Of a stretch of 49,624 nucleotides of DNA, positions 33,650 to 44,412 are shown in pieces. Where the stretch lies: contig DATJFD010000074.1 in NCBI GenBank assembly GCA_035495855.1, positions 1 to 49,624 of the forward strand. Direction: 5' to 3'. The notes under the pieces were generated by a model, which was given only the letters and a program-made list of their open reading frames with translations, was not told where the DNA came from and did not search any database. Numbering within the stretch: the first letter of the stretch is position 1; each line of letters begins with the position of its first letter. This DNA comes from JAHFIW01 sp035495855. GTDB taxonomy: Bacteria > Patescibacteriota > Patescibacteriia > SG8-24. The position numbers were made by a program, and so were the translations under genes.

Positions 33650-34702
33650 ATGGAACTCCTCGCCATCATCAAGATCTTCTTCCTGACGACCCTCGCGTTC
33701 GTCGCGGCCATCCTCTGGACGCCGTTGCTCACGCATTTCCTTTTCAAGTACAAGCTCGGCAAGCAGATCCGCGACGCCAAGTCGGCGCCGATCTTCTCGG
33801 CGCTGCACCAGGGAAAGGCCGGCACGCCCACCATGGGCGGCATCCTCGTCTGGGGCACGGTGCTCGTGCTCATGCTGTTCTTCCATTACGGCAACGTCTT
33901 CGTCGGCGGGTCCTTCTTCGGCACGCTCGACTTCCTCTCGCGCCAGCAGACCCTCCTGCCGCTCGGCGCGCTCGTCGCCTCGGCGATCGTGGGCCTGGTC
34001 GACGATTACTGGAACGTGCGGCGCATGGGGCCGAAAGGCGGGGGACTGCGGATGCGCCACCGGCTGCTGCTCTACGCCGCCATCGCGACCGTCGGCGCGC
34101 TGTGGTTCTATTACAAGCTCGGCTGGGACCTCTTCCGCGTGCCGTTCCTCGGGAGCTTCAACATCGGCTGGTGGTACGTCCCCGTCTTCATCATCGTCAT
34201 CGTGGCCACGTCGTTCTCGGTGAACGAGACCGACGGGCTCGACGGCCTCGCCGGCGGCGTGCTGCTCTCGTCGTTCGCGACCTACGCGGCCATCGCCTTC
34301 TTGCAGGGCAAGCAGGACCTCGCCGCCTTCTGCGGCGTCATCTGCGGGGCGCTGCTCGCCTTCCTGTGGTTCAACATCAACCCCGCGCGGTTCTTCATGG
34401 GCGACACCGGCGCGATGTCGCTCGGGGTGACGCTCGGCATCGTGGCGATGCTCACGAACACCGCGCTCCTTCTGCCCGTCATCGGCCTCGTCTTCGTCAT
34501 CGAGTCGCTGTCCGTCATCGTGCAGGTGGGATCGAAGAAGCTGCGGGGCAAGAAGATCTTCCTGTCCGCGCCGGTGCACCATCATTTCGAGGCCATCGGC
34601 TGGTCCGAGCCGAAGATCGTCATGCGTTTCTGGATCATCTCCGGCGTGGGCGCGGTGCTCGGGCTCATCTTGGCGATGATCGACATCGGCTACTTTTCGT
34701 AA
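33650..34702 (+). CDS. mraY: Phospho-N-acetylmuramoyl-pentapeptide-transferase
   Basis: Makes lipid I by moving phospho-MurNAc-pentapeptide to undecaprenyl phosphate. 350 residues, about ten membrane helices. Signature stretches: GTPTMGGILVW, VDDYWNVRRMGPKG, NETDGLDGLAGG with the catalytic Asp cluster, NPARFFMGDTGAMSLG and the HHHFE loop. The ATG at 33650 follows R13 and has no Shine-Dalgarno. Stop TAA starts R14. Confidence 0.96.
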   Translation: MELLAIIKIFFLTTLAFVAAILWTPLLTHFLFKYKLGKQIRDAKSAPIFSALHQGKAGTPTMGGILVWGTVLVLMLFFHYGNVFVGGSFFGTLDFLSRQQTLLPLGALVASAIVGLVDDYWNVRRMGPKGGGLRMRHRLLLYAAIATVGALWFYYKLGWDLFRVPFLGSFNIGWWYVPVFIIVIVATSFSVNETDGLDGLAGGVLLSSFATYAAIAFLQGKQDLAAFCGVICGALLAFLWFNINPARFFMGDTGAMSLGVTLGIVAMLTNTALLLPVIGLVFVIESLSVIVQVGSKKLRGKKIFLSAPVHHHFEAIGWSEPKIVMRFWIISGVGAVLGLILAMIDIGYFS

Positions 34703-34784
34703 GTACTCAGTACACGGTAAACAGTAACCAGAGATCGGACGCTCGCGAACGTCTCTGTGTACTGAGTACTGTTTACTGGGTACT
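34700..34784 (+). repeat. Heptad inverted repeat R14
   Basis: Begins in the mraY stop TAA. Left arm 34702-34734 has units AGTACTC/AGTACAC/GGTAAAC/AGTAACC; right arm 34752-34784 is its complement at about 24 of 33 positions. The sole member with this unit. Confidence 0.85.
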
Positions 34785-34807
34785 CTAAACCCGAACCCCC
34801 TCCGCAC

Positions 34808-37195
<2,388 letters not shown>

Positions 37196-37205
37196 CCCTA
37201 CGCGT

Positions 37206-38330
37206 ATGTTCCGCAAGCGGCCCGACCATGTCTTCCTTGCGCTCCTGGGCGCGCTCGTCGCGTTCGGACTCGTGATGCTCACCTCTGCCTCGGGGCCGCT
37301 CGCGTTCCAGCGCTTCAGCGATCCGTACTGGTTCGTGAAGCATCAGCTGCTCTACGGCCTCCTGCCCGGCGCGGCGCTCTTCCTCGCGCTCGCGAACGTC
37401 GACTACCGCGCCTGGCGCCGTTTCGCGCCGCACCTGCTGGCCGCCTCGATCCTGCTGCTCCTCGTCGTTTTCCTGCCCGGCGTCGGCGCCGAGTGGGGGA
37501 CCTCGAAGAGCTGGGTGCACATCGGCGGCTTTTCGCTCCAGCCGGTCGAACTCGTGAAGCTGCTCTTCCTGCTGTACCTCGCCGCGCTGCTCGAACGGCG
37601 CGGCCAGGCGGGCGAGGGCGGCGTCGGCACCGGCCTCGCGCCGTTCCTGATCGCGCTCGCGACCATCGCGGTGCTCCTCATGCTCCAGCCCGACCTCGGC
37701 AGCCTTCTCGTCATCGCGGCCGTGGCTTTCATCGTCTATTTCGTGGCCGGCGCGCCGTGGCTCCATATCCTCGGCATCCTCGTGGCCGGCGCCGGGGCCC
37801 TCGCGCTCCTCATCAAGAGCGCGCCGTACCGCGCCGCGCGCCTCATGACCTTCCTGCATCCCGAGCTCGACCCGCAGGGCGTCGGCTACCACATCAACCA
37901 GGCGTTCCTGGCGATCGGCTCAGGCGGGTGGTTCGGCCTCGGGCTCGGCCATTCGCGGCAGAAATATCTTTTCCTCCCCGAGGTCGCGGGCGACTCCATC
38001 TTCGCGGTCATCTCCGAGGAGCTCGGCTTCATCTTCATGCTCGCCGTGCTCGCGCTGCTCATCGCCTTCGTGCTGCGCATCATCCGCATCGCGCGCCAGG
38101 CGCCGGACCCGTTCGGCCGCTACGCCGCCATCGGCATCGCCGGCTGGGTGTTCTGCCAGTCGCTGTTCAACATCGGGTCCATGATCGGCATCATGCCGAT
38201 GACCGGCCTGCCGCTGCCTTTCGTGAGCTACGGCGGCACCTCCATGGCGGTGCTGCTCGGCGCGATGGGCGTGCTCGCGAACATTTCCGCGCAGGGCGCT
38301 CCCGAGAGCGTCCGTCGCCGGCGCGACTAG
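37206..38330 (+). CDS. ftsW: FtsW/RodA/SpoVE-family peptidoglycan polymerase
   Basis: 374 residues, about ten membrane helices; polymerises lipid II into glycan strands with a class B PBP. Motifs: KSWVHIGGFSLQPVELVK, LLMLQPDLGSLLV, QAFLAIGSGGWFGLGLG, EELGFI and GIMPMTGLPLPFVSYGGTS. Gene order with mraY and murG favours FtsW over RodA. Ten nt after lon. Confidence 0.93.
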   Translation: MFRKRPDHVFLALLGALVAFGLVMLTSASGPLAFQRFSDPYWFVKHQLLYGLLPGAALFLALANVDYRAWRRFAPHLLAASILLLLVVFLPGVGAEWGTSKSWVHIGGFSLQPVELVKLLFLLYLAALLERRGQAGEGGVGTGLAPFLIALATIAVLLMLQPDLGSLLVIAAVAFIVYFVAGAPWLHILGILVAGAGALALLIKSAPYRAARLMTFLHPELDPQGVGYHINQAFLAIGSGGWFGLGLGHSRQKYLFLPEVAGDSIFAVISEELGFIFMLAVLALLIAFVLRIIRIARQAPDPFGRYAAIGIAGWVFCQSLFNIGSMIGIMPMTGLPLPFVSYGGTSMAVLLGAMGVLANISAQGAPESVRRRRD

Positions 38331-38414
38331 CGGCCCGTGTACCGTTTCCCGCGCCCCGGCTATGATGCCGCTGCGCGAGAACGTTTCGTCTTTCGCGCGC
38401 AAAAGGTCGTGCAT

Positions 38415-39512
38415 ATGGAAGGCCCGAACATCGTCTTCGCCGGGGGAGGGACCCTCGGCCCGGTCACGCCGCTGCTCGCCGTCATCCGCGAGGCGCGCGC
38501 CGCCGAACCCGCCGCGACGTTCGCCTGGATCGGCACCGAAGGCGGACCCGAGGAACGCCTCGTGGCCGAAGCCGGCGTCCCGTTCCACGCGATCAGCGCC
38601 GGCAAGCTGCGCCGCTATTTCTCGTGGCGCAACCTCACCGACCCGTTCCGCGTGGTCGGAGGCTTCTTCGCGTCGCGCGCGCTCCTCAGGAAGCTGCGCG
38701 CCGACGCGGTCGTGAGCGCCGGCGGCTTCGTGGCCGTGCCCGTCGCCTGGGCCGCGCGCTCGCTCGGCATCCCGGTGCACGTGCATCAGCAGGACGTACG
38801 CCCCGGGCTCGCCAACAGGCTGTCGCTTCCCGCCTCGTCGACGATGTCCGTGGCGCTGGAGTCGTCGCTCGCCGATTTCGCGCGGCGCCGTCCCGTCTGG
38901 ACCGGCAACCCCGTGCGTCCGGAGCTGTCCGGCGGATCGCCCGCCGAAGCGGCGCGCATCTTCGGGCTCGAACAGGGCCTGCCGACCGTGCTCATCATGG
39001 GCGGCGGCACCGGAGCGGCCGGCCTCAACAAGCTGGTCTGGGGCTCGCTGCCCTCGCTCCTCGCGCGCACGCAGATCATCCATGTCGCCGGCCCGGGGAA
39101 GACCGATCCTTCGGTCGCCGCGATGCGCTACCGTCAGTACGAGCTGCTGACCGCCGAACTGCCGCATGCCTACGCCGCCGCCGACCTCGTGGTCACGCGC
39201 GCGGGCATGGGCGCGCTCACGGAGCTCGCCGCCCTCGGCAAGCCGGCGATCATCGTGCCCATGCCGGGCTCGCACCAGGAGGACAACGCCCGTGCCTTCG
39301 AGGCCGGCGCCGGCGCGACGGTGCTCGATGAGCGCCGCGTCGCGACCGAAGCGTTCGCCGCCGCCGTGATCGGTCTGGCGGGGGACGAAAGCAGGCTCGA
39401 AGCGGCCGCCGAAGGCATGCGCCGTATGCACAAACCGGGCGCCGCCGCGGCCATCGCCGCCATGGTGCTCGAGGCGGCCCGCCGCCACCGCGCGCCGGGC
39501 GGCCAGGATTGA
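38415..39512 (+). CDS. murG: Lipid II synthase, UDP-GlcNAc transferase
   Basis: 365-residue GT28 enzyme adding GlcNAc to lipid I. N-domain FAGGGTLGPVTPLLAV (glycine loop; canonical GGTGGHxxP is altered), HQQDVRPGLANR, C-domain LIMGGGTGAAGLNKLV, AADLVVTRAGMGALTELAALGKPAI and QEDNARAFE. The start is ATG 38415; a TATGAT box 48 nt upstream (38361) may be a promoter but lacks a clear -35. The stop TGA lies inside the -35 hexamer of the next promoter. Confidence 0.94.
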   Translation: MEGPNIVFAGGGTLGPVTPLLAVIREARAAEPAATFAWIGTEGGPEERLVAEAGVPFHAISAGKLRRYFSWRNLTDPFRVVGGFFASRALLRKLRADAVVSAGGFVAVPVAWAARSLGIPVHVHQQDVRPGLANRLSLPASSTMSVALESSLADFARRRPVWTGNPVRPELSGGSPAEAARIFGLEQGLPTVLIMGGGTGAAGLNKLVWGSLPSLLARTQIIHVAGPGKTDPSVAAMRYRQYELLTAELPHAYAAADLVVTRAGMGALTELAALGKPAIIVPMPGSHQEDNARAFEAGAGATVLDERRVATEAFAAAVIGLAGDESRLEAAAEGMRRMHKPGAAAAIAAMVLEAARRHRAPGGQD

Positions 39513-39537
39513 CAAACCGCCCCGTCTTTGCTACGGT
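39509..39537 (+). promoter_or_regulatory. Promoter of the 39581 gene, overlapping the murG stop
   Basis: TTGACA (39509-39514) contains the murG stop TGA; 17-bp spacer; TACGGT (39532-39537). Confidence 0.75.
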
Positions 39538-39580
39538 CCGCGGTCGCGCTCATTTCCTTCACTCTGCCGCGAAAGCTGGT

Positions 39581-39871
39581 ATGACCATGGAAGCTTCCGA
39601 CCTTACGAACGCCTCGGCGGCGATGTCGCCGGCGACGGCCGACGAGCTCCGGATGCTCGTCTATCATCCCCGCCACGCGTCGGACCCCGACCGGCCGCTG
39701 CGCTTCGCGCGCCAGCTGCTCGGGAGACCCGCGCTGACGCACGCCGCCCTCCCGTCGCTTCCCGCGACGGAGGCCGATCGGCTGATCGCCGCGCTGAAAG
39801 CGGAATTCCCGGACCGCACCGCGTCCATCACCGACAAGGTCCGCAAGGAACTGCTGGGCCGCCTCGACTGA
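39581..39871 (+). CDS. Small orphan protein, 96 aa
   Basis: Soluble, no membrane helix; central PDRPLRFARQLLGRP and a C-terminal helix with KVRKELLGRLD. No family recognised. ATG 39581 is preferred because it follows the predicted transcription start (about 39544); a second in-frame ATG lies two codons on. Own strong promoter and own terminator whose stem is partly coding sequence, so it is an independent transcription unit. Confidence 0.65.
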   Translation: MTMEASDLTNASAAMSPATADELRMLVYHPRHASDPDRPLRFARQLLGRPALTHAALPSLPATEADRLIAALKAEFPDRTASITDKVRKELLGRLD

Positions 39872-39887
39872 GAGGCGGTCTTTTTTT
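39859..39887 (+). terminator. Terminator overlapping the end of the 39581 gene
   Basis: CCGCCTC/GAGGCGG stem includes the last codons; the stop TGA is in the loop; seven T follow. Confidence 0.85.
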
Positions 39888-39888
39888 G

Positions 39889-39965
39889 CGAGAAAAGCGA
39901 AAGGAGAAGAGAGAAAAGTTTCCGCCGGCCTTTCTCCTTTCACTCTTCTCTTTTCGCTTCCTCTC
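39889..39965 (+). repeat. Heptad inverted repeat R15
   Basis: Left arm 39889-39919 (units GAGAAAA/GCGAAAG/GAGAAGA), right arm 39930-39965. Begins just after the T-run of the terminator rather than at the stop codon. Confidence 0.82.
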
Positions 39966-39970
39966 AGCGA

Positions 39971-39976
39971 TACTAT
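39971..39976 (+). promoter_or_regulatory. -10 box 6 nt before the GGDEF gene
   Basis: TACTAT, then 6 nt, then ATG; no Shine-Dalgarno and no clear -35. Would give a leaderless mRNA. Confidence 0.45.
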
Positions 39977-39982
39977 CCGGGT

Positions 39983-42244
39983 ATGCCGGCCGAAATGCCC
40001 CGACCAACCGAACAGCCGCAGGAAGAACAAGCGCCGCCGTCCTCCCGGCGCGGCGATTTCGGCGCGGCCGGTTCCGTGGAGCTCGCCGCCCTCGAAGGCA
40101 TGGCCGCCGAGGCGCGCGTCGACGCCGAGAAGGACCCCGCGGACGCCGAGAAGGCGATGGAACAGAAGCTCGCCGACAAGCGGCTCGAGCTGTTCCTGAA
40201 CGAGCATGACAACGCCGGCGCGTTCAAGTTCAAGCGTTTCGGACGCGAGATGGTCTCGATGTTCGAGGACGGGCCGGGCAAGGAGAAGAAGGTCGAGTTC
40301 GATGCCGAGACCGGCAAGATGACCCTCGCCGAGTCCGAGAAGGACCGCCGCGTCATGTTCGTGAACATGGGCGAGCTCGACCGCATCAACAAGGAGGGCG
40401 GCGGCCACGCGGCCGGGGACGCCGCGCTCAAGGAAACGGTGAAGGCCATCGAGGCGGCCATCCTCGCCAAGATCGGCGGCAAGCAGGGGGATGAGCCCTC
40501 CTACACCATGCTCCGCTATCGCGGCAACGAGTTCATGGTGAGCTTCGACCGCATCTCCAAGGACGATTTCGAGGACATCATGCGGTCGGTGCGCGAGGCG
40601 CAGCCGAAGGTCGAGGGCGTCGACGAGGGCGCCCCGCTCGTGGCCGACGGCTTCGATCTCCAGGAGGCGATGGACATCGTGAACCAGCTGCAGCTCGAGC
40701 TGGGGCCGGAGGAGCGCATCGATCCGTCCGACCCGGGCGCCGCCGCGCGCGAGGTCATCGAGGTGATGCGCCGCCGCGCCGACTATTCGCTCGACATCGA
40801 CAAGTTCATGTCGCGCGTCGGCAGGGTGCAGGAGAAGATGCGCGCGGGAGGCCCGGAAGGAGCGCAGGCCTTCTTCGACAACTACATGAAGAAGATGTTC
40901 CAGGGCACCGAGCTCGCGGACCTGTCGCGCTTCGAGACGCTCACCGACGAGGAGACGGAGAAGATGGCGTTCGAGTACGCGTCGAAGTTCCTGGCCTCCG
41001 CCAAGAGCCTGGAGGACGCCAAGCGGGCCATCATCGATTCGCGCATCAAGGAGATCCGCGGCGGCCGGGAAACGCTGACGCCCACGGACCTGCTCAAGAG
41101 CGAGCTGGCGGGGGAGAAGGTCCCGCTCGCCAAGGTGCCGGAACGCACGCGCGGACAGCAGGTGCTCGACGGGCTCGAGCAGGAGGCCAAGGAAATGGAG
41201 CTCTTCGGGAAGCCGCAGCAGGCCGAGCTCGCGCGGCTCGACGCGCAGATCGAGACCGCCCGCCGCGACAAGGGTACGGGCCTGCTCGAGCGCGGGATGC
41301 ATTATGAGAACCTGGAGAAGGCCTTCAAGGAGGGCAAGGAGACCCAGATGGTCTTCGTGGACATGGGCTTCCTCCGCTATTTCGACAACAAGGGCGGTCC
41401 CGAGGTCGGCGACGCCGCGCTCAAGGTCGCGGCCGACCTGATGGAGGACGCGATCGAGAAGTCCGGCGTCGAGGGCAAGGCCTTCCGCTACGGCGGCGAC
41501 GAGTTCACGGTGCAGATCGACGGTGGCCCGAAGGAAGTGGCCAAGTTCCAGCAGGCGCTCGCGACGCTGCGCGAGCAGGCCGGCGCCATCCCGACGGGCA
41601 AGCGCGGCACGGCCGACGGCTACTACCCGACGGAGCTCGTCTTCAATTACGGCGTGTCGGACAACAAGATGGCCGAAGACGTCTACAAGTCCCTGGCCGA
41701 GGCGGGGAAGTTCGGCGCGGGGGAGCTCGCCGATCCCGACGCGGTCGCGAACGCCAAGGCCGAGATCATGACGGTCATCGCCGACAAGGCCATCGAGGAA
41801 GAGAAGGCGATCAACCGCTTCATGCAGCTCATCGGGGAACTGCGGAAGCCGGCCTACGAGGCGGACCCGGCGAAGAAGGTCCAGGTGGACAATCTCATCG
41901 CGTTCTCGAACAAGGCGCTCTTCGCCGAAGCGGGCGGCGGCATGTTCCTGCGGTCCCTCGCCGAGTCCGGCAAGGACGACAAGACGATGCGCGGCGAGAT
42001 CGAAACGTGGGTGGCGGAGCGGATCAAGGACAACCATGAGAAGGAAGGCCAGAAGGCCGACCTCCTGAGCCAGCTCGTCGAGGTGCACGGCAAGATCCGG
42101 TATTACGAGCGGGCGCTGTCCGAGGCGCGCCACGAAACGGCGGACGCGAAGCAGCGCAACGAGAAGCTGCAGGCCGAGCTCGACAAGGCGAGGGAGGAAC
42201 GGCAGCAGCTCATCGACATCCGCAAGACCTTGAACCCCGAATAG
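39983..42244 (+). CDS. Soluble tandem-GGDEF protein
   Basis: 753 residues, highly charged, no signal peptide or membrane helix. Two GGDEF-like domains: the first (about 120-200) is degenerate, with FVNMG (Asn128 for the metal Asp) and RGNEF (180-184); the second (about 450-560) keeps Asp460 and an intact YGGDEF (504-508). Both carry the GxxxGD-AL turn (GGHAAGDAAL, GGPEVGDAAL). A helical linker of about 250 residues separates them and a coiled coil ends the protein. It could make c-di-GMP, or act as a nucleotide-binding scaffold. No sensor, EAL or PilZ gene is nearby. Confidence 0.82.
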   Translation: MPAEMPRPTEQPQEEQAPPSSRRGDFGAAGSVELAALEGMAAEARVDAEKDPADAEKAMEQKLADKRLELFLNEHDNAGAFKFKRFGREMVSMFEDGPGKEKKVEFDAETGKMTLAESEKDRRVMFVNMGELDRINKEGGGHAAGDAALKETVKAIEAAILAKIGGKQGDEPSYTMLRYRGNEFMVSFDRISKDDFEDIMRSVREAQPKVEGVDEGAPLVADGFDLQEAMDIVNQLQLELGPEERIDPSDPGAAAREVIEVMRRRADYSLDIDKFMSRVGRVQEKMRAGGPEGAQAFFDNYMKKMFQGTELADLSRFETLTDEETEKMAFEYASKFLASAKSLEDAKRAIIDSRIKEIRGGRETLTPTDLLKSELAGEKVPLAKVPERTRGQQVLDGLEQEAKEMELFGKPQQAELARLDAQIETARRDKGTGLLERGMHYENLEKAFKEGKETQMVFVDMGFLRYFDNKGGPEVGDAALKVAADLMEDAIEKSGVEGKAFRYGGDEFTVQIDGGPKEVAKFQQALATLREQAGAIPTGKRGTADGYYPTELVFNYGVSDNKMAEDVYKSLAEAGKFGAGELADPDAVANAKAEIMTVIADKAIEEEKAINRFMQLIGELRKPAYEADPAKKVQVDNLIAFSNKALFAEAGGGMFLRSLAESGKDDKTMRGEIETWVAERIKDNHEKEGQKADLLSQLVEVHGKIRYYERALSEARHETADAKQRNEKLQAELDKAREERQQLIDIRKTLNPE

Positions 42245-42249
42245 GAAAG

Positions 42250-42272
42250 AACCGCCGGAAAGGTGGTTTTTT
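42250..42272 (+). terminator. Intrinsic terminator of the GGDEF gene
   Basis: AACCGCC/GGTGGTT stem with one G-U pair, 5-nt loop, T-run. Confidence 0.75.
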
Positions 42273-42298
42273 CGTCGGTCCGGAGCGGGGCCGCAGGG

Positions 42299-42327
42299 TT
42301 GACAAAAACCGGGTTTTCGGCTAAGGT
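42299..42327 (+). promoter_or_regulatory. Promoter of the 42396 gene
   Basis: TTGACA (42299-42304), 17-bp spacer, TAAGGT (42322-42327). Confidence 0.75.
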
Positions 42328-42395
42328 CCCCCGTTCTTTGACCGTCCCCGAAAGGGGCCATGCGCAAGACGAATGCAGTTGGAATGGAGGATGCC

Positions 42396-42833
42396 ATGTC
42401 CCAAGGCGATGCCGCGGTACTACGTTTTCCGCTCAAAGCGAGGATGCGCGTGCGGGCCATCGTCGAACGGTGCCCCGCGCTCGGCGCGGTGGCCGACCGG
42501 CTGCCGCCCGAAGGCGACGGCGCGCGTTGCGCGCACGAGCGCGTGCTCGCGCAGGCGTTCACGCTGCTCCTGCATCTGCCGGAGGTCAGCCGCGAGGAAG
42601 CGGACGTCGCGCTCGGCCACGAGGCCAGCGCGGAGGACGTGACCGTCGAGGAGCTCGCGCGCCTGCACGAAGGGAACGCCGAGCTCTACGAGATCTGGCG
42701 GTGCGTCTGGGCGGAGGAGGCCGACGAGGCCCTTCGCGCCTTCGGCCGCTACTGCGTCGCGCTCATCGCCAGGCTCTACCGCCTGGAACCGCACATCAGG
42801 CGCGAACGCCTCGCGGAGGCCGCCATCGCCTGA
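42396..42833 (+). CDS. Orphan helical protein, 145 aa
   Basis: Soluble, mostly helical, Glu/Ala/Arg-rich, with RARIVERC-like N-terminus and EELARLHEGNAELYEIWR in the middle. No family recognised. ATG 42396 is chosen because GGAGG (42386-42390) lies 5 nt upstream; earlier in-frame ATGs at 42360 and 42384 have no such site. Own promoter and terminator, so monocistronic. Confidence 0.62.
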   Translation: MSQGDAAVLRFPLKARMRVRAIVERCPALGAVADRLPPEGDGARCAHERVLAQAFTLLLHLPEVSREEADVALGHEASAEDVTVEELARLHEGNAELYEIWRCVWAEEADEALRAFGRYCVALIARLYRLEPHIRRERLAEAAIA

Positions 42834-42835
42834 AC

Positions 42836-42865
42836 AAGGACCGTCACACGGTCCTTTTCTTTTTC
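42836..42865 (+). terminator. Intrinsic terminator of the 42396 gene
   Basis: AAGGACCGT/ACGGTCCTT stem, 3-nt loop, T-rich tail. Confidence 0.88.
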
Positions 42866-42869
42866 ATCG

Positions 42870-42901
42870 AAAGACCCGCCTCCGGAGGCGGGTCTTTTTT
42901 T
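42870..42901. terminator. Bidirectional terminator
   Basis: AAAGACCCGCCT/AGGCGGGTCTTT stem, CCGG loop, followed by T on plus and preceded by A; serves the minus-strand 42901 gene. Confidence 0.88.
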
Positions 42902-43740
42902 CACGCGGCTTTCTTGCCGAACAATTTGTCCCAGAAACTCGGTTTCTTCTGCTCTTCGCTCGAGGCTTTCTTTTCCGCGGCCTCGCGTTCTTTGCGTTTG
43001 CGGTCGCCTTCGAGCATCCGTTTCACGTCGTCGGCGAAGGGGCGAAGCGCTTCAGAGACCGCCTTCTTCTGGTCTTCCGGGGTCATGCCCCTCGTTTTCT
43101 CCGCCGCGGCGGGCGCGGCCGCCGGGCGCGCGGTCTCGATGCGCGGCGCGTGCAGCATCTTGAGCTGTTCGGTCCGTTTCGCGTACGCCTCGACGCGCTC
43201 GCCGATCTTCTTCGTGAGCGCGCGCATCGCTTCCTTCCCGTCCGCCTGGACGTTGAAGAGCGTCAGCGCCTGCTTGTAGAACTCTCCGCCCGGATCGAGG
43301 AGCTTGTCGGCCATGGACTCGAGGCCCTTGTCGTAGGGGTGCAGCGTCGATTCGTCGGAGACGGCGATGCCCTCTTTGAGGATGGCGGTGGAAACCTTGT
43401 CGCTCTCCTTCGCGGCCTGCGCGATGATGGCGCGCAGCTCGTCGAGTTCCTCGTCCGTGAGCGCGTCCTTCGGCGGCTTCGGTCTCTCCTTGCGTTCGGC
43501 ATGGAGCTTCTCGTACGCGTCGCCGAGCGCGTTGCGTTCCTTTTCCCAGACCTCTTTCTTTGCCGCGGCGTCCGCGGACCTCACCTCGGGTGATGAGGCC
43601 GGGCGCGCCATGCGTTCGGGTTCCGTCGACTGCGCGATCGCGCCGCCGCGGACCTCGAGGGGCTTCGAACCTTCCCCCGGAGCGCCGCCTTTGGCCAGTT
43701 CTTCCTCGATCATTTTGCCGATGTCGGGACGTTCGCCCAT
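42901..43740 (-). CDS. Charged coiled-coil protein, unknown
   Basis: 279 residues, about 40% charged, no membrane helix or signal. Predicted largely helical with several low-complexity Ala/Pro/Glu stretches; ends in a conserved-looking amphipathic motif PSFWDKLFGKK. Function unknown. The ATG at 43740 is preferred because it lies about 34 nt downstream of a strong promoter; the frame stays open to 43809, inside the -35 box, so that upstream part cannot be translated from this mRNA. Confidence 0.65.
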   Translation of the reverse strand: MGERPDIGKMIEEELAKGGAPGEGSKPLEVRGGAIAQSTEPERMARPASSPEVRSADAAAKKEVWEKERNALGDAYEKLHAERKERPKPPKDALTDEELDELRAIIAQAAKESDKVSTAILKEGIAVSDESTLHPYDKGLESMADKLLDPGGEFYKQALTLFNVQADGKEAMRALTKKIGERVEAYAKRTEQLKMLHAPRIETARPAAAPAAAEKTRGMTPEDQKKAVSEALRPFADDVKRMLEGDRKRKEREAAEKKASSEEQKKPSFWDKLFGKKAA

Positions 43741-43780
43741 AGGTTTCACGACCGCGCGGGTCTTAGGGTCATTACCATCG

Positions 43781-43809
43781 ATGCTAGCACGGAAAAGCGG
43801 GAAAGTCAA
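43781..43809 (-). promoter_or_regulatory. Promoter of the 42901-43740 gene
   Basis: On minus: TTGACT (43809-43804), 17-bp spacer, TAGCAT (43786-43781). Confidence 0.75.
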
Positions 43810-43865
43810 TTTCTTGGCTAACTTCAGGCGATTTTTTTTCCGGGCCAGCGGGGTGGCCGCAGGAT

Positions 43866-43895
43866 TTGCATTCGCGCCGCGTTATGCTCTACACT
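43866..43895 (+). promoter_or_regulatory. Candidate promoter of the 43922 gene
   Basis: TTGCAT (43866-43871), 18-bp spacer, TACACT (43890-43895); an overlapping TATGCT at 43883 is an alternative -10. Confidence 0.4.
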
Positions 43896-43921
43896 ACGCC
43901 TTGATTATTTTTCTTTCTTCT

Positions 43922-44164
43922 ATGGAACAAGCGACCGCTATGGAGAACCTCACCCTTAACCTCGAGGAGCTGTACGAGCAGGTGAAAGAGCGGGCCTTCA
44001 CGGAAGGCGCTTTCTCGCGCGAGGAGTGGGACGACATCGTCGGCGACCTGCTCGACTCGAAGCGCGAGTTCGAAGAGGTCCACGACGACGTCGACTGGGA
44101 AGAGATCAAGGAAGCGCTCCGGGCCCGCTATGACGAGTTCGAGGCCGAGATCCCGGAGATGTAG
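43922..44164 (+). CDS. Small acidic protein, 80 aa
   Basis: Very acidic, all-helical protein (LEELYEQVKERA, EEWDDIVGDLLDSKREFEE) without membrane segment or cysteine. No family recognised; charge and size suggest an adaptor or nucleic-acid-mimic type protein, but that is only a guess. No Shine-Dalgarno; an in-frame ATG six codons on is an alternative start. Stop TAG opens repeat R16. Confidence 0.62.
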   Translation: MEQATAMENLTLNLEELYEQVKERAFTEGAFSREEWDDIVGDLLDSKREFEEVHDDVDWEEIKEALRARYDEFEAEIPEM

Positions 44165-44270
44165 ACCGAAGGAGTCGAAAGTCGAGAGTGGAAAGTGGTC
44201 GCGTCCGCTTTCCACTTTTTGGTCCAAGCGCCCTTTCGACTTTGGACTTTCGACTCTCGGCTCTGCGGTC
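44162..44270 (+). repeat. Heptad inverted repeat R16
   Basis: Begins with TAG stop. Units GAAAGTC/GAGAGTG/GAAAGTG; the right half carries two successive complementary stretches (44207-44229 and 44232-44265). Five-bp GACCG/CGGTC closes the base. Same flavour as R3. Confidence 0.8.
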
Positions 44271-44277
44271 GCTATCC

Positions 44278-44306
44278 TTGAAAAAGAGTCGTCTCCTTGC
44301 TAAGTT
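44278..44306 (+). promoter_or_regulatory. Promoter of tRNA-Lys
   Basis: TTGAAA (44278-44283), 17-bp spacer, TAAGTT (44301-44306). Confidence 0.7.
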
Positions 44307-44310
44307 TCAG

Positions 44311-44331
44311 GCGCCCAAAAAAGAGGGGCGC
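44311..44331 (+). other. tRNA 5'-leader hairpin
   Basis: GCGCCC/GGGCGC, 6 bp with a 9-nt A-rich loop, ending 5 nt before the mature tRNA 5' end. Confidence 0.5.
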
Positions 44332-44336
44332 CGTCC

Positions 44337-44412
44337 GGGTCGGTAGCTCAGTCGGTAGAGCAACGGCCTTTTAAGCCGATGGTCCCGGGTTCGATCCCCG
44401 GCCGACCCACCA
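44337..44412 (+). tRNA. tRNA-Lys (anticodon UUU)
   Basis: 76-nt cloverleaf folds by hand: acceptor GGGTCGG/CCGACCC, D arm GCTC/GAGC, anticodon loop CTTTTAA (anticodon TTT at 44370-44372), T arm CCGGG/CCCGG with TTCGATC, discriminator A and genome-encoded CCA. Position 27-43 is an A-A mismatch. Single, own promoter and terminator. Confidence 0.97.

Noticed and set aside
39170..42562. Very long antisense open frame (1130 codons) across the GGDEF gene
   Set aside because: High G+C removes stops from antisense frames; composition is typical of shadow frames and the plus strand has an obvious real gene with GGDEF motifs.
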